Shown here one piece after another: positions 35,271-44,309 of a stretch of DNA of 64,000 bases (the first letter of the stretch is position 1; the number at the start of each line of letters is the position of its first letter). The position numbers and the translations under genes were made by a program. The notes under the pieces were generated by a model. The model was given only the letters and a program-made list of their open reading frames with translations, was not told where the DNA came from and made no database searches. Source of the DNA: Dehalobacter sp. 12DCB1 (GTDB taxonomy: Bacteria; Bacillota; Desulfitobacteriia; Desulfitobacteriales; Syntrophobotulaceae). Location: contig NZ_POSF01000015.1 in NCBI RefSeq assembly GCF_004343605.1, positions 280,509 through 344,508 on the forward strand, in the 5' to 3' direction.

Positions 35271-35525
35271 CTATTCTTTCAAATAATCCTTAAGTTCATA
35301 TAATTCAAAATCCTGCGAATAAACCGGTTTATGCTGGTTTATCTTTTTGTATTTCTGAAGATATCTGCTTTTTTGATCAAGCTTTTGCGTAAGGATCTTA
35401 TTTTCCTTTTCAATCTGCTCAAGCAGGTCCATAAGGACTCTCCTGCTTAAACGCAGATTATCAAGCTGTTTTTCCAATTCCATAATTCTATGAGTTAACA
35501 GGACGGTTTCCTCATTCGTGCTCAA
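35271..35525 (-). CDS. Small coiled-coil protein, unknown function
   Basis: An 84-residue highly charged protein with heptad-like spacing from residue 10 to 60 (HRIMELEKQLDNLRLSRRVL, then LEQIEKENKILTQKLDQK), suggesting a coiled coil. No known domain is seen. The TTG start has GGGAG at 8 nt, which supports a real gene. It lies 63 nt upstream of nothing in particular on its strand: the next minus gene ends at 35271's far side across the repeat, so it may follow the aminotransferase gene region as a separate short transcript. A division or septum-associated role would be a guess. Confidence 0.6.
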   Translation of the reverse strand: MSTNEETVLLTHRIMELEKQLDNLRLSRRVLMDLLEQIEKENKILTQKLDQKSRYLQKYKKINQHKPVYSQDFELYELKDYLKE

Positions 35526-35588
35526 ACTTTCATCTCCCGGAACAGAATTATATTCTTATATAGTTATTCTATACGCTTCAGATTGTTT

Positions 35589-36758
35589 TTAATCCTTCCC
35601 GGCTAAAAAAGTTCCAACCCGCTGAACCGCTTCCTGAAGCCTTGTCTCATCCTGAACCAGGCCAACCCTGACATATCCCTCGCCATACCGGCCAAAGGCA
35701 ATGCCCGGCACGATAAGAACACCAGCCTCGCTGGCCAGTTCAAGCGCAAAGGATAATGAATCTTGCTTCGTAGGCACCGGGGCCCATACAAACATGGATC
35801 CTTTGGACCTGTTCATCTTCCAGCCGACTCTGGCACATCCGTCGACCCAGATATCCCTTCTGTTTTTATACGTCTGCTGATTGGCAAGGATGGTCTGATC
35901 ACCACCGCTTAAGACAGTAGCTCCGGCCTTCAATACAGGCTGAAAACTTCCATAGTCAATATTGGATTTGATGGTCTCCAGCGCTCTTATGACTTCTTTA
36001 TTGCCGACCACAAAGCCAAGTCTCACTCCGGCCATATTATACGACTTGGAAAGGGAATGAAACTCTACCCCTACCTCCTTTGCTCCTTTGGCCTGCAGAA
36101 AGCTTGACGGACTATAGCCGTCAAAAGCCAGTTCCGTATACGCAGCATCATGGCAAACCACAATTTCATGTTCGGAGGCAAACCTAACAACTTCATTAAA
36201 GAAAGCCATCGATGCAACTGCAGCAGTTGGATTATTTGGATAGTTGAGGATCATCAATTTGGCCCGGTCAGCGGTCTGGGGGGCAATTCGATTAAGGTCC
36301 GGCAGAAAGTCGTTCGTTTCCAATAACGGCAGTGTAACCTTTTCACCTTCGACCAGCGCCAATCCGTCTGAATAAATCGGATAACCCGGATCAGGGATAA
36401 AAGCAGCGTCACCCTTATCAATAAATGCCCAGAAAATATGCGTTAGACCATCCTGGGAACCCATGACCGGAAGCACTTCCGTCGCAGGATCAATAACAAC
36501 GTTAAATCTTCTTTTATACCATAATGAGCAAGCTTCCCGAAACTCCGGAATTCCTCTGGTCAGTGTATAACCATACGCTTTTTCATCGAGGCTCTGCTCA
36601 CTGATTATTTTTCTGATCTCCAGGGACGGAGGCAAATCAGGGCTCCCTACACTGAGATCAATGAGCGTTTTCCCTTCACGTTTAAGCTCTTCTTTCAACG
36701 AAGCCAATTGTGAAAAAATCGATGTTTGCAGACTTCCCATTCTTGCTGCGAGCTTCAT
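35589..36758 (-). CDS. Class I aminotransferase, LL-DAP aminotransferase-like
   Basis: A 389-residue fold-type I PLP enzyme. It shows LIDLSVGSPDLPPSLEIRK, PDPGYPIYSDG, MILNYPNNPTAAVA and CHDAAYTELAFDG, and the PLP-lysine motif SLSKSYNMAGVRLGF near residue 236. The sequence resembles the LL-diaminopimelate/aspartate aminotransferase group, so a role in lysine and cell-wall DAP synthesis is likely, but other amino acids are possible. GGAGGAAGAAGAC precedes the ATG. Its start overlaps the PHP gene stop by 4 nt, so the two are translationally coupled. Confidence 0.85.
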   Translation of the reverse strand: MKLAARMGSLQTSIFSQLASLKEELKREGKTLIDLSVGSPDLPPSLEIRKIISEQSLDEKAYGYTLTRGIPEFREACSLWYKRRFNVVIDPATEVLPVMGSQDGLTHIFWAFIDKGDAAFIPDPGYPIYSDGLALVEGEKVTLPLLETNDFLPDLNRIAPQTADRAKLMILNYPNNPTAAVASMAFFNEVVRFASEHEIVVCHDAAYTELAFDGYSPSSFLQAKGAKEVGVEFHSLSKSYNMAGVRLGFVVGNKEVIRALETIKSNIDYGSFQPVLKAGATVLSGGDQTILANQQTYKNRRDIWVDGCARVGWKMNRSKGSMFVWAPVPTKQDSLSFALELASEAGVLIVPGIAFGRYGEGYVRVGLVQDETRLQEAVQRVGTFLAGKD

Positions 36759-37597
36759 GTCTTCTTCCTCCTCAGCTGCTCAATTTGTTGAATGGTCTCC
36801 ATACCGACTCCCCAAGAGCCTAATTTTATGCCAGGCTTAATCGCATGACCATGAAAATCAGATCCGCCTGTAATCAGAAGGCTCTTCCTTTCTGCCAGTG
36901 CTCTAAAGTAATTTCGTTCCTCCGCACCGTGGTCGGGATGATAGACTTCAATTCCCTGCAGCCCTGAGTCGACCCAGGCGGCAATCTCGGGTTCTGTACA
37001 TTGGCTGCCCGGATGCGCGAGCACGGCTACGCCTCCGGCTTCTCTGATAATTGTAATAGCTTTGACAGGATCAAGCTTATACCTGGGAATGTAAGCCGGC
37101 CTTCCTATCTTTAAAAATCTCTCAAAAGCGTCTTTCAGATTAGCGGCATACCCGTGCCTAATCATGGCCTGAGCCACATGGGGTCGTCCGACAGAATCTC
37201 CGTTCACAAACTGACTTACTTCATCAAATGTCAGGGTGATTCCAAGTTGTTCCAGCTTCTGAAGGATCTTTCTTATTCTTTGCACTCTTTTTTCCCGCAG
37301 TTCTTGTAGCCTGATATGAAGGACCTCATTGCCCTCCTGTAACCCATACCCGAGGATATGGACTTCCTTGCCGACCCAGTCGGTGTTAATCTCGATGCCT
37401 TTAACCAGACAGAGTCCAGTCTTGGCTGCAGCCCGCCCTGCCTCCCTCCAGCCATTAATGGTATCATGATCCGTGATGGCCAAAGCTTTCAATCCGACTT
37501 CTGCGGCAGACTTAACGACTTCTTCCGGTGTAAGGATCCCGTCTGAAGCAGTCGTATGACAATGCAGGTCGGCCTCAAATCTTGTTTGGTATTTCAT
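36755..37597 (-). CDS. PHP-domain phosphoesterase
   Basis: A 280-residue PHP metallophosphoesterase of the TrpH/YciV type. The metal-ligand motifs are visible in order: ADLHCHTTASDGILTPEE, LAITDHDTINGW, KGIEINTDW, HILGYGL, VLAHPGSQ and TGGSDFHGH. Relatives hydrolyse 3',5'-nucleoside bisphosphates or 5' RNA ends. AGAGGTAAACATC precedes the ATG. It lies between an M19 dipeptidase gene (21 nt upstream) and a coupled aminotransferase gene, in a unit whose joint purpose is not clear. Confidence 0.88.
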   Translation of the reverse strand: MKYQTRFEADLHCHTTASDGILTPEEVVKSAAEVGLKALAITDHDTINGWREAGRAAAKTGLCLVKGIEINTDWVGKEVHILGYGLQEGNEVLHIRLQELREKRVQRIRKILQKLEQLGITLTFDEVSQFVNGDSVGRPHVAQAMIRHGYAANLKDAFERFLKIGRPAYIPRYKLDPVKAITIIREAGGVAVLAHPGSQCTEPEIAAWVDSGLQGIEVYHPDHGAEERNYFRALAERKSLLITGGSDFHGHAIKPGIKLGSWGVGMETIQQIEQLRRKKT

Positions 37598-37618
37598 GAT
37601 GTTTACCTCTAAGAATTT

Positions 37619-38578
37619 TCACATTAAGACATCGCTCAAAAACCTGACATAATTCCCATAACATATTTTGGCTATTTCGTTCTGATTAAAACCGCACTGA
37701 GACAATTTTTCCACTAGATCCAGAAATTTCCCGACATTTTCCAGACCTTTTGGTGTCGTCTCGATTCCGTCAAAATCTGATCCGAAGCCAACGGTATCGA
37801 CTCCCGCTACTTCTGCGATGTGGCAAATGTGCAGGACAACATCATTCATAGTTGCTTTTCCGGTCTCACTCAGGAAATCTTCACAGAAATTGACTCCGAC
37901 CAAACCTTTCTTGTCTCCTAGCGCACGCAGCTGGTGGTCAGTCAAGTTCCGGCGATGGCCGCATAATGCTTTGGCACAGGAATGGGAAGCAAGGATCGGA
38001 CGTTCAGAATGTCTCAGAACATCCCAAAAACCTGCCTCATTTAGGTGGGAGACGTCGATTACCATCCCAAGCTGATTCATTCTTTCGATGACCTGAAAGC
38101 CAAAACTAGATAAACCGCCACTTCCTTCGCTTTCCCCAACGCCGTTGCCGATCGCATTCCTTTCATTCCAGGTAAGGCCAATGCTTCTGACTCCAAGCCT
38201 GAAAATCAAATCAAGCATAAAAACGTTTTCCCCAAGAATTTCTCCGCCCTCAATATTGATCAGCAGGCCTAGCTTATTGGTCCGGCCTAATTGGGCTGCG
38301 TCTTCTTGAGTTTTTACTAAAAATACATCACTGGAATTATGATCAATAAACTTAAGTGCAGCTTCGATCAATTCCAGCCCTCTCCAGGCCGCCTGAAACG
38401 GTTTGTGTTCACTTTCAATATAAGCAGCCAGAAACTGCAGGCCCAGATTGGCCTGTTTTGCCCTGCTCAAATCCCAGTGTCCAAATTTCGCTGTTTCTTT
38501 TAAATTTCTTTTTCCGGCAGCAAAATCTCCAATGCTGTCGCAATGCCCATCAGCAATCCATATGTTCTTCATGGTCAA
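37619..38578 (-). CDS. Membrane dipeptidase-like (peptidase M19)
   Basis: A 319-residue M19 metallopeptidase, related to renal dipeptidase. Zinc-binding and catalytic motifs are IADGHCDSIGDFA, LLINIEGGEIL, IDVSHLNEAGFWD, ILASHSCAKALCGHRRN and FGSDFDGIETTPKG. Bacterial members cleave dipeptides, including some with D-residues. A TTG at 38578 lies 6 nt after AAAGGAG and is the likely start; an ATG two codons on is less well spaced. No signal peptide, so it is cytoplasmic. It is followed closely by the PHP and aminotransferase genes. Confidence 0.9.
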   Translation of the reverse strand: MTMKNIWIADGHCDSIGDFAAGKRNLKETAKFGHWDLSRAKQANLGLQFLAAYIESEHKPFQAAWRGLELIEAALKFIDHNSSDVFLVKTQEDAAQLGRTNKLGLLINIEGGEILGENVFMLDLIFRLGVRSIGLTWNERNAIGNGVGESEGSGGLSSFGFQVIERMNQLGMVIDVSHLNEAGFWDVLRHSERPILASHSCAKALCGHRRNLTDHQLRALGDKKGLVGVNFCEDFLSETGKATMNDVVLHICHIAEVAGVDTVGFGSDFDGIETTPKGLENVGKFLDLVEKLSQCGFNQNEIAKICYGNYVRFLSDVLM

Positions 38579-38711
38579 ATTTAGCTCCTTTATTTATATT
38601 CTAAAGGATAATCGGGCAGAAGGCTACGCATTAAGAAAATCTGACTGATGCCAAGCCTTTGATGACTGCCTTAGTTGCACTTAGAATATTAGAAAGTACG
38701 AAACTTTCTGA

Positions 38712-38747
38712 TATACTAAAAAAACCTGCCCCTAAGCAGGCAGGTTT
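38712..38747 (-). terminator. Terminator after spoVS
   Basis: AAACCTGCC and GGCAGGTTT form a 9-bp stem with an 8-base loop (38722-38747). On the minus strand TTTTAGTATAT follows. A second small hairpin (AGAAAGT/ACTTTCT) lies at about 38691-38709. Confidence 0.8.
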
Positions 38748-38759
38748 AGAATCATTGGG

Positions 38760-39020
38760 TTATCTGGGTTCGACAATCAGTTTAATCGCGGTCCTCTCTT
38801 CGCCTTCAATTTGGATATCAGTGAAAGCTGGAATACAAACCAGGTCAAGACCACTCGGAGCAACAAAACCCCTGGCGATAGCAACTGCTTTCACTGCCTG
38901 GTTTAATGCGCCTGCGCCAATTGCCTGCAGTTCAGCTCCGCCTTTTTCCCTGAGTACTCCTGCTAACGCTCCTGCTACTGAATTAGGACTTGATTTTGCT
39001 GAGACTTTTAACACATCCAT
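38760..39020 (-). CDS. spoVS: Stage V sporulation protein S
   Basis: An 86-residue SpoVS of Alba-like fold, needed for septation and coat assembly during sporulation in B. subtilis. The sequence MDVLKVSAKSSPNSVAGALA, then LQAIGAGALNQAVKAVAIAR and IPAFTDIQIEGEERTAIKLI, is almost full-length consensus. GGGAGGTATTAGATA precedes the ATG. It sits between ymdB and the M19 gene, close to rny, the usual clostridial context, and indicates an endospore former. Confidence 0.97.
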   Translation of the reverse strand: MDVLKVSAKSSPNSVAGALAGVLREKGGAELQAIGAGALNQAVKAVAIARGFVAPSGLDLVCIPAFTDIQIEGEERTAIKLIVEPR

Positions 39021-39140
39021 TATCTAATACCTCCCAATCAATCCTTTTTACATGTATTTCCACTTTAATGCTATATACTATTCGCGTAATAGTAAAAAAA
39101 TCCTCTTTTTAGAAATGTCTGATTTTCGTATTTTTCGCCC

Positions 39141-39170
39141 AAAAAAAACCTGCACCTCATTTAGCGCAGG
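39141..39170 (-). terminator. Terminator overlapping the ymdB stop codon
   Basis: CCTGC/GCAGG form a 5-bp stem on the minus strand (39149-39170) followed by eight T residues. The 5' arm covers the last ymdB codons and the stop codon sits in the loop. Confidence 0.65.
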
Positions 39171-39945
39171 ATGTCTGTTTCTGTATAGGAATAATACGCT
39201 GCGTTTTGCCGTTTTTTTCATCTATTTGAAGCACCACAGCGTTCAGCTGGTTCACTCCGTTGGCCACTTCAAATCTTACCGGCATCTGCGTCAGAAAATT
39301 GTTGATAATAATTTCTTTTTTGACTCCGAGGACTGAATCCCGCGGGCCAGTCATTCCAACGTCTGTAATATAGGCCGTACCCTGGTCCAGTATCCTGGCA
39401 TCCGCAGTCTGGATATGGGTATGCGTTCCAAGAACTGCGCTTACTTTGCCGTTAAGAAACCAGCCAAGCGCAACTTTTTCCGAAGTTGCCTCGGCATGAA
39501 AATCGACAATGATCACCGGGGTCTCCACAGCCATCATATTGATGATTTGATTCACCATCGTAAAAGGATTCTCTAACGGTGGCAGAAAGACTCTGCCTGA
39601 TAGATTGATAATTCCCGTCTTTATTCCGTTACGAATAACAAAACCATAGCCTTTTCCCGGAACCCCTTTCGGATAATTGGCAGGCCGGATCAGCTTGGTT
39701 TCATCATCGATAAACTTTATAATTTCCTTTTGGTCCCAAACATGGTTGCCCATCGTCAAAAAGTGGATTCCGTAATCATATAGCTCATAGGCGACTTCTT
39801 TGGTGAGCCCCCGCCCGCCCGAGGCATTTTCAGCATTGGCAATCACCAGATCAAGTTTATGCTCTTTCTGGAGTTCTGGGAGAAAAGCAGCCACCGCTTC
39901 TCTTCCCGGTCTACCGACGATATCACCAATAAAAAGAATCTGCAT
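39157..39945 (-). CDS. ymdB: YmdB-family metallophosphoesterase
   Basis: A 262-residue calcineurin-like phosphoesterase (TIGR00282/YmdB), which in B. subtilis is a cyclic-nucleotide phosphodiesterase affecting biofilm and motility choices and interacts with RNase Y. Motifs are MQILFIGDIVGRPGREAV, ANAENASGGRGLTK, TMGNHVWDQKE, IVDFHAEATSEK and GTHTHIQTADARIL. AAAGGAGTACCTT precedes the ATG at 39945; an in-frame start 21 nt upstream has no site. It lies downstream of rny and a small unknown gene, and upstream of spoVS. Confidence 0.95.
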   Translation of the reverse strand: MQILFIGDIVGRPGREAVAAFLPELQKEHKLDLVIANAENASGGRGLTKEVAYELYDYGIHFLTMGNHVWDQKEIIKFIDDETKLIRPANYPKGVPGKGYGFVIRNGIKTGIINLSGRVFLPPLENPFTMVNQIINMMAVETPVIIVDFHAEATSEKVALGWFLNGKVSAVLGTHTHIQTADARILDQGTAYITDVGMTGPRDSVLGVKKEIIINNFLTQMPVRFEVANGVNQLNAVVLQIDEKNGKTQRIIPIQKQTSCAK

Positions 39946-39978
39946 AAGGTACTCCTTTATTTGCACTAGACCCTTGGT

Positions 39979-40491
39979 TCAACCATTGAAAACAAGTACT
40001 CTGCCGTCTTCTCGTACAGCTGTAATGTTTTTTTCTGTTCCGTTAGAACGTACAGCTGCCATCATATGATTAATAATTTCTTCCTGTAGTATGACCTCTT
40101 CTTCAGGCAGGCTGCATTCATCAGCAATCAGTTTAGCGCCAAGCTCGCTTTTCATGATTTCTACAATGAGATTGATTTCGGTGTGGGTAATGCTGCTTAA
40201 ATCTCTGCTGATGATAATTAGATCCAGTTCCTGCTCAAATTTTTCGACATTAAACAGCTGAATTTTCCGGCCTTCAATCTGATGAAACAATTCCAGGGCC
40301 TGCCGAAGTTTAATCTGAAGCGCTTCGAAACCGCACTCCTTGACGACCAGGAATTTCAGTCTCATGGTCTGATACTCGTGACTGCAGCTAATCGTAACAA
40401 CTTCCGGATAGCGCAGCAAAATAGAAACAAGTAATCCTGTACTATAATTAAGATAATTTGATTCAACAGTTACGACTTCTGAAGCGGTCAT
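39979..40491 (-). CDS. Unknown protein between rny and ymdB
   Basis: A 170-residue soluble protein without a recognised domain. It has alternating beta and alpha patterns (VVTISCSHEYQTMRLKFLVV, then QALELFHQIEGRKIQLFNVE) and ends with AVREDGRVLVFNG. AAAGGATTATCAAG precedes the ATG. It lies 33 nt before ymdB and 307 nt after rny, both of which act on RNA or cyclic nucleotides, so a linked role is possible. The gap at 40492-40798 holds only a terminator-like hairpin. Confidence 0.7.
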   Translation of the reverse strand: MTASEVVTVESNYLNYSTGLLVSILLRYPEVVTISCSHEYQTMRLKFLVVKECGFEALQIKLRQALELFHQIEGRKIQLFNVEKFEQELDLIIISRDLSSITHTEINLIVEIMKSELGAKLIADECSLPEEEVILQEEIINHMMAAVRSNGTEKNITAVREDGRVLVFNG

Positions 40492-40690
40492 CTTGATAAT
40501 CCTTTCCCTAATGTGAATTAAGTATTCTTCTCCAAAACATATAATAATTCTTCAAGGAGACGTAAAGTCCTTCCTAGAGTGCCCTAGCAATTATAACCTA
40601 TTTTGTCCCGACATACCAATATAACGTAAACCTGTGCACTTAGATGGCTCAGAAAATACTAGAAAATACTTATATTCTATGATACACAAA

Positions 40691-40715
40691 CAAAGCAGGC
40701 CTAACACCTGCTTTG
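40691..40715 (-). terminator. Terminator-like hairpin after rny
   Basis: CAAAGCAGG and CCTGCTTTG form a 9-bp stem with a 7-base loop. On the minus strand TTTGTGT follows, about 85 nt past the rny stop. Confidence 0.6.
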
Positions 40716-40798
40716 CTCTATATACGCATGGTTCAATATCTAATCATTGTACGCTTAATCCGTAAGGTATCTTTGTGTTAACGTCGTTTCATCGCAGA

Positions 40799-42346
40799 TT
40801 ACTTCGCATAATCTACTGCGCGGGTCTCCCGCATTACGACAACTTTGATCTGTCCGGGGTATTCCAGTTCTTCTTCAATTCTCTTTGCAATATCATGTGC
40901 AAACCTTGGTGCAAGTGCATCATCAATCTTGTCCGGATTCACAATAATGCGAATCTCTCTGCCGGCCTGAATTGCGTAGGATTTTTCAACGCCTTCAAAG
41001 GTTTCGGCAATTTCCTCAAGCTTCTGCAGCCTTTTAATGTAGGACTCCAAAGTCTCGCGTCTGGCGCCAGGTCTGGCAGCCGATACCGCATCTGCAGCGG
41101 CAACAAGCACTGCAACAATCGTCTTAGGTTCAGTGTCACCGTGATGGGCCTCAATCGCGTGAATAATATCCCATGATTCTTTGTACTTTTTGCAGAGATC
41201 AACACCAATCTCAACATGCGTGCCTTCGGTATCATGGTCAACGGCTTTACCAATGTCATGCAGAAGTCCGGCGCGTTTTGCGGTCTGGACATCAACGCCC
41301 AGTTCGGAAGCCATTAGCCCGGCCAGATGAGATACCTCGATAGCGTGTTTTAAAACATTTTGTCCATAACTGGTTCTGAAACGCAGTCGGCCAAGCAATT
41401 TAATCAGTTCGGAATGTATGCCGTGAACCCCAGTTTCGAAGGTAGCTTGTTCTCCTTCTTCCCTGATTTTTTGGTCAACTTCCTTCTGCGCCTTTTCAAC
41501 CATTTCTTCAATTCTAGCCGGATGAATACGTCCGTCCAAAATCAGTTTTTCCAGAGCGACTCTGGCGACTTCTCTTCTAATCGGATCAAATCCTGATAAA
41601 ATAACAGCCTCAGGCGTATCGTCAATAATCAAATCAATACCCGTTAAAGTCTCAAGAGCTCTGATGTTTCGGCCCTCTCGGCCAATGATACGGCCTTTCA
41701 TTTCATCGTTCGGTAGAGCAACCACTGAAACTGTGCTTTCAGCAACATGGTCTGCAGCACAACGATGAATAGCCAAAGAAATAATATCTTTAGCGCGTTT
41801 TTCGGCTTCTTCTTTTGTCCGGGTCTCATATTCCTTAATCATGATTGCCGATTCGTAACGTACTTCTTCCTCGACACTTTTTAACAACAATTGTTTGGCT
41901 TCTTCAGGAGTCAGACCGGAAAGCCTTTCCAGCTCAGCTACCTGTTTAATCAGGAGATCATTTAAATCAAGTTTTTGTTTTTCAACTTCTGATTCTTTGC
42001 GATGTAAATTTTCTTCCTTACGCTCTAAAACTTCAATTTTTCTTTCAAGGGTCTCTTCCTTTTGGAGATTGCGTCTTTCCAGACGCTGGATTTCGTTACG
42101 TCTTTCTCTGGTCTCTTTTTCAATATCATTGCGAAGCTGCATAACCTCTTCTTTAGCTGCAACAACTTTTTCTCTTTTTTTAGCTTCAGCCTCTGCCTCA
42201 GCATTTTTTAAAAGCCTTTTTGCTTCTATTTCAGCAGATCCAATCATTTTTTCCGCAGATGATTTGCGGATAAACCAGCCGATCAGACTGCCAATCGCCA
42301 ATCCGGCGAGTACAATAACAACTGCAATTAAGCCTGATATTTCCAA
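40799..42346 (-). CDS. rny: Ribonuclease Y
   Basis: A 515-residue RNase Y, the membrane-anchored endonuclease that starts mRNA decay in many Firmicutes. An N-terminal membrane segment ([20 protein letters not shown]) is followed by a long coiled coil to about residue 200. A KH domain lies near 220 ([20 protein letters not shown]) and an HD domain near 360 ([14 protein letters not shown]). AAGGAGGTGAAGC precedes a TTG start at 42346. A good promoter (TTGACA-17-TAAACT) lies upstream at 42558-42586. Confidence 0.97.
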   Translation of the reverse strand: MEISGLIAVVIVLAGLAIGSLIGWFIRKSSAEKMIGSAEIEAKRLLKNAEAEAEAKKREKVVAAKEEVMQLRNDIEKETRERRNEIQRLERRNLQKEETLERKIEVLERKEENLHRKESEVEKQKLDLNDLLIKQVAELERLSGLTPEEAKQLLLKSVEEEVRYESAIMIKEYETRTKEEAEKRAKDIISLAIHRCAADHVAESTVSVVALPNDEMKGRIIGREGRNIRALETLTGIDLIIDDTPEAVILSGFDPIRREVARVALEKLILDGRIHPARIEEMVEKAQKEVDQKIREEGEQATFETGVHGIHSELIKLLGRLRFRTSYGQNVLKHAIEVSHLAGLMASELGVDVQTAKRAGLLHDIGKAVDHDTEGTHVEIGVDLCKKYKESWDIIHAIEAHHGDTEPKTIVAVLVAAADAVSAARPGARRETLESYIKRLQKLEEIAETFEGVEKSYAIQAGREIRIIVNPDKIDDALAPRFAHDIAKRIEEELEYPGQIKVVVMRETRAVDYAK

Positions 42347-42391
42347 AGCTTCACCTCCTTAAATAATAGTATTAAATATTTCGTAAAATAA

Positions 42392-42414
42392 CAAAAAAAC
42401 TGGTCAGACCAGTT
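42392..42414 (-). terminator. Terminator after recX
   Basis: AACTGG/CCAGTT form a 6-bp stem with a 5-base loop (42398-42414); on the minus strand TTTTTTTGTT follows. It would end recA-recX transcripts before rny. Confidence 0.75.
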
Positions 42415-42557
42415 CCGTAAAATCTATAACCCTCATTCAATTATGTTTCCCTTAAATATAGCTACACCGATACCCGGTGCAGCTGAAATGTTCAGTTTAA
42501 TATAAGAGAAAACCTTGAAAGGTTAAAAATTTACTAGAAACAGATCCATTTGATAAT

Positions 42558-42586
42558 AGTTTAATGAAATGTGCAAATAATGTCAA
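42558..42586 (-). promoter_or_regulatory. Sigma-A promoter upstream of rny
   Basis: On the minus strand TTGACA (42586-42581), 17 nt, then TAAACT (42563-42558). Only one -10 position differs from a strong consensus. It lies after the recX stop and before rny. Confidence 0.6.
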
Positions 42587-42616
42587 GTTGGTGAGATAAT
42601 AAAGTATACTAAATAC

Positions 42617-43147
42617 TTAAAGATTATCAAAAATAATAATCTCTTCAAGTACTTTTTTGACGATATCCAATTGATAACCTTTCGCTAAGAGCTTGTCCCC
42701 GACCTTTTTCCTTAAATATAACTCTTTTGGATGGATATTTCTGTTTTGATCGTTTAGGGATTTTTTCTGGTATTTCCTATACTCCTGCTCAAACATTTTA
42801 CGGCCAAGCAGCAGGCAATTTTGAACCTCCTGCTGCTCGGGATAGTATTCATCCATGACGAGAGAGATCATCCGATTGTCCAGACCGGCTTTTTGCAGTT
42901 CAATACATATTCTGATCCGAGAAAACCTTGTTTCCTTACTTTTAACATATGACAAGGCATATTGCCGATCATCAATATACTTCCATTCTTCTAGTTTTCG
43001 AAGAGCCTCAGCATTTTCCTCTGCTGAATAACCTTTAGCCTCCAATTTGCCAGCAAGCTGCCTGGCAGACAGCTGCCTGCGGCTTAAGAAATCCAGCGCA
43101 GCACCTAGCACACTTTTCTTCGGCGAGGCCTGATTTCTATTCATCAT
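42617..43147 (-). CDS. recX: RecX, RecA regulator
   Basis: A 176-residue RecX, a modulator of RecA filaments. It has [20 protein letters not shown] and [20 protein letters not shown], the repeated three-helix units of the family, and a final [20 protein letters not shown]. It starts inside the recA stop region (overlap of 11 nt) and so is translated with recA and shares its SOS promoter. Confidence 0.92.
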   Translation of the reverse strand: MMNRNQASPKKSVLGAALDFLSRRQLSARQLAGKLEAKGYSAEENAEALRKLEEWKYIDDRQYALSYVKSKETRFSRIRICIELQKAGLDNRMISLVMDEYYPEQQEVQNCLLLGRKMFEQEYRKYQKKSLNDQNRNIHPKELYLRKKVGDKLLAKGYQLDIVKKVLEEIIIFDNL

Positions 43148-44177
43148 TCATGCTGTCATCCTTAGCACCGTTGGACCTGTCTTTCGAGACCAGAACCAGA
43201 TCACGCACTTTTCTCTCGATCTCTGCAGCAATATCAGGATGCTGACGCAAAAAGTCCTTTACATTCTCTCTTCCCTGTCCAAGCCTTTCGCCATTGTAGG
43301 AATACCAGGCGCCCGATTTCATAAGAATACCTGTTTCCGATCCCATATCGACAATACTGCCTTCCCTGGATATCCCTTCGCCATAAACCAGGTCAAAATC
43401 AGCAAAGTTAAACGGCGGTGCAACCTTGTTTTTGACGACCTTTACGCGGGTACGATTGCCGATGATTTCCTGCCCCTGCTTGATGACATCCTGCTTTTTG
43501 ACTTCCAGCCGGACTGAAGCATAAAATTTCAGTGCCCGTCCTCCGGTCGTCGTCTCAGGGTTGCCGAACATTACGCCAACTTTCTCCCTGATCTGATTAA
43601 TAAAGATGACACAGGTACGGCTTTTACTGATTGCCCCGGTAAGCTTGCGCAATGCCTGGGACATCAGACGGGCATGCAGCCCCATGTGGGAATCGCCCAT
43701 CTCCCCTTCGATTTCAGCCCGTGGCACAAGTGCCGCCACCGAGTCAATTACGACGACATCAACCGCGCCGCTACGGACAAGGGCTTCACAGATTTCCAGT
43801 GCTTGCTCACCGGTGTCTGGCTGGGAAACCAGCAGATCGTCGACATTCACACCCAGCGCACGGGCATATACCGGGTCAAGGGCATGCTCCGCATCAATAA
43901 AAGCTGCAACGCCACCTGTTTTTTGTGCCTCAGCAATAATATGCAGCGTTACGGTGGTTTTCCCCGAAGACTCCGGTCCATAAACCTCTATTACCCGGCC
44001 CCTGGGAACTCCGCCAACGCCCAAAGCCAAATCCAGGGCCAATGAACCTGTTGAAATCGTCTCAACAGCCATTCTGTCCGAAGCTTCGCCGAGTTTCATA
44101 ATCGCTCCCTTGCCAAACTGCTTTTCAATTTGGCTCAGTGCAATATCCAATGCTTTCAGTTTATCTGGAGTAGCCAT
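43137..44177 (-). CDS. recA: Recombinase RecA
   Basis: A 346-residue RecA. Walker A is [13 protein letters not shown] at about residues 64-72, Walker B follows in [14 protein letters not shown], and the L1 and L2 regions are [15 protein letters not shown] and [37 protein letters not shown] precedes the ATG at 44177; in-frame codons further upstream lie over the promoter and LexA box. It forms an operon with recX and is under an SOS-type promoter. Confidence 0.98.
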   Translation of the reverse strand: MATPDKLKALDIALSQIEKQFGKGAIMKLGEASDRMAVETISTGSLALDLALGVGGVPRGRVIEVYGPESSGKTTVTLHIIAEAQKTGGVAAFIDAEHALDPVYARALGVNVDDLLVSQPDTGEQALEICEALVRSGAVDVVVIDSVAALVPRAEIEGEMGDSHMGLHARLMSQALRKLTGAISKSRTCVIFINQIREKVGVMFGNPETTTGGRALKFYASVRLEVKKQDVIKQGQEIIGNRTRVKVVKNKVAPPFNFADFDLVYGEGISREGSIVDMGSETGILMKSGAWYSYNGERLGQGRENVKDFLRQHPDIAAEIERKVRDLVLVSKDRSNGAKDDSMNDE

Positions 44178-44203
44178 CTTTTCGTGCCTCCTCATGATTA
44201 TAC

Positions 44204-44217
44204 AAAACATATGTTCG
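44204..44217 (-). promoter_or_regulatory. LexA/DinR box at recA
   Basis: On the minus strand CGAACATATGTTTT matches the Gram-positive consensus CGAACRNRYGTTYC at 13 of 14 positions. It lies just downstream of the recA -10 element, over the expected transcription start. Confidence 0.85.
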
Positions 44218-44223
44218 GTTTCT

Positions 44224-44253
44224 ATTATACTTTTTCTGACTGTCTATTGTCAA
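44224..44253 (-). promoter_or_regulatory. recA promoter
   Basis: On the minus strand TTGACA (44253-44248), an 18-nt spacer and TATAAT (44229-44224). Both hexamers match consensus exactly. The LexA box begins 6 nt downstream. Confidence 0.85.
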
Positions 44254-44309
44254 TCCGTTTAAAAGTAAAATTTTTACATAGGATTGGTCATCTCTCGTTT
44301 GACAAGAAC

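Noticed and set aside
43606..43983. Plus-strand frames opposite recA
   Set aside because: They are antisense to conserved RecA sequence and lack ribosome sites.
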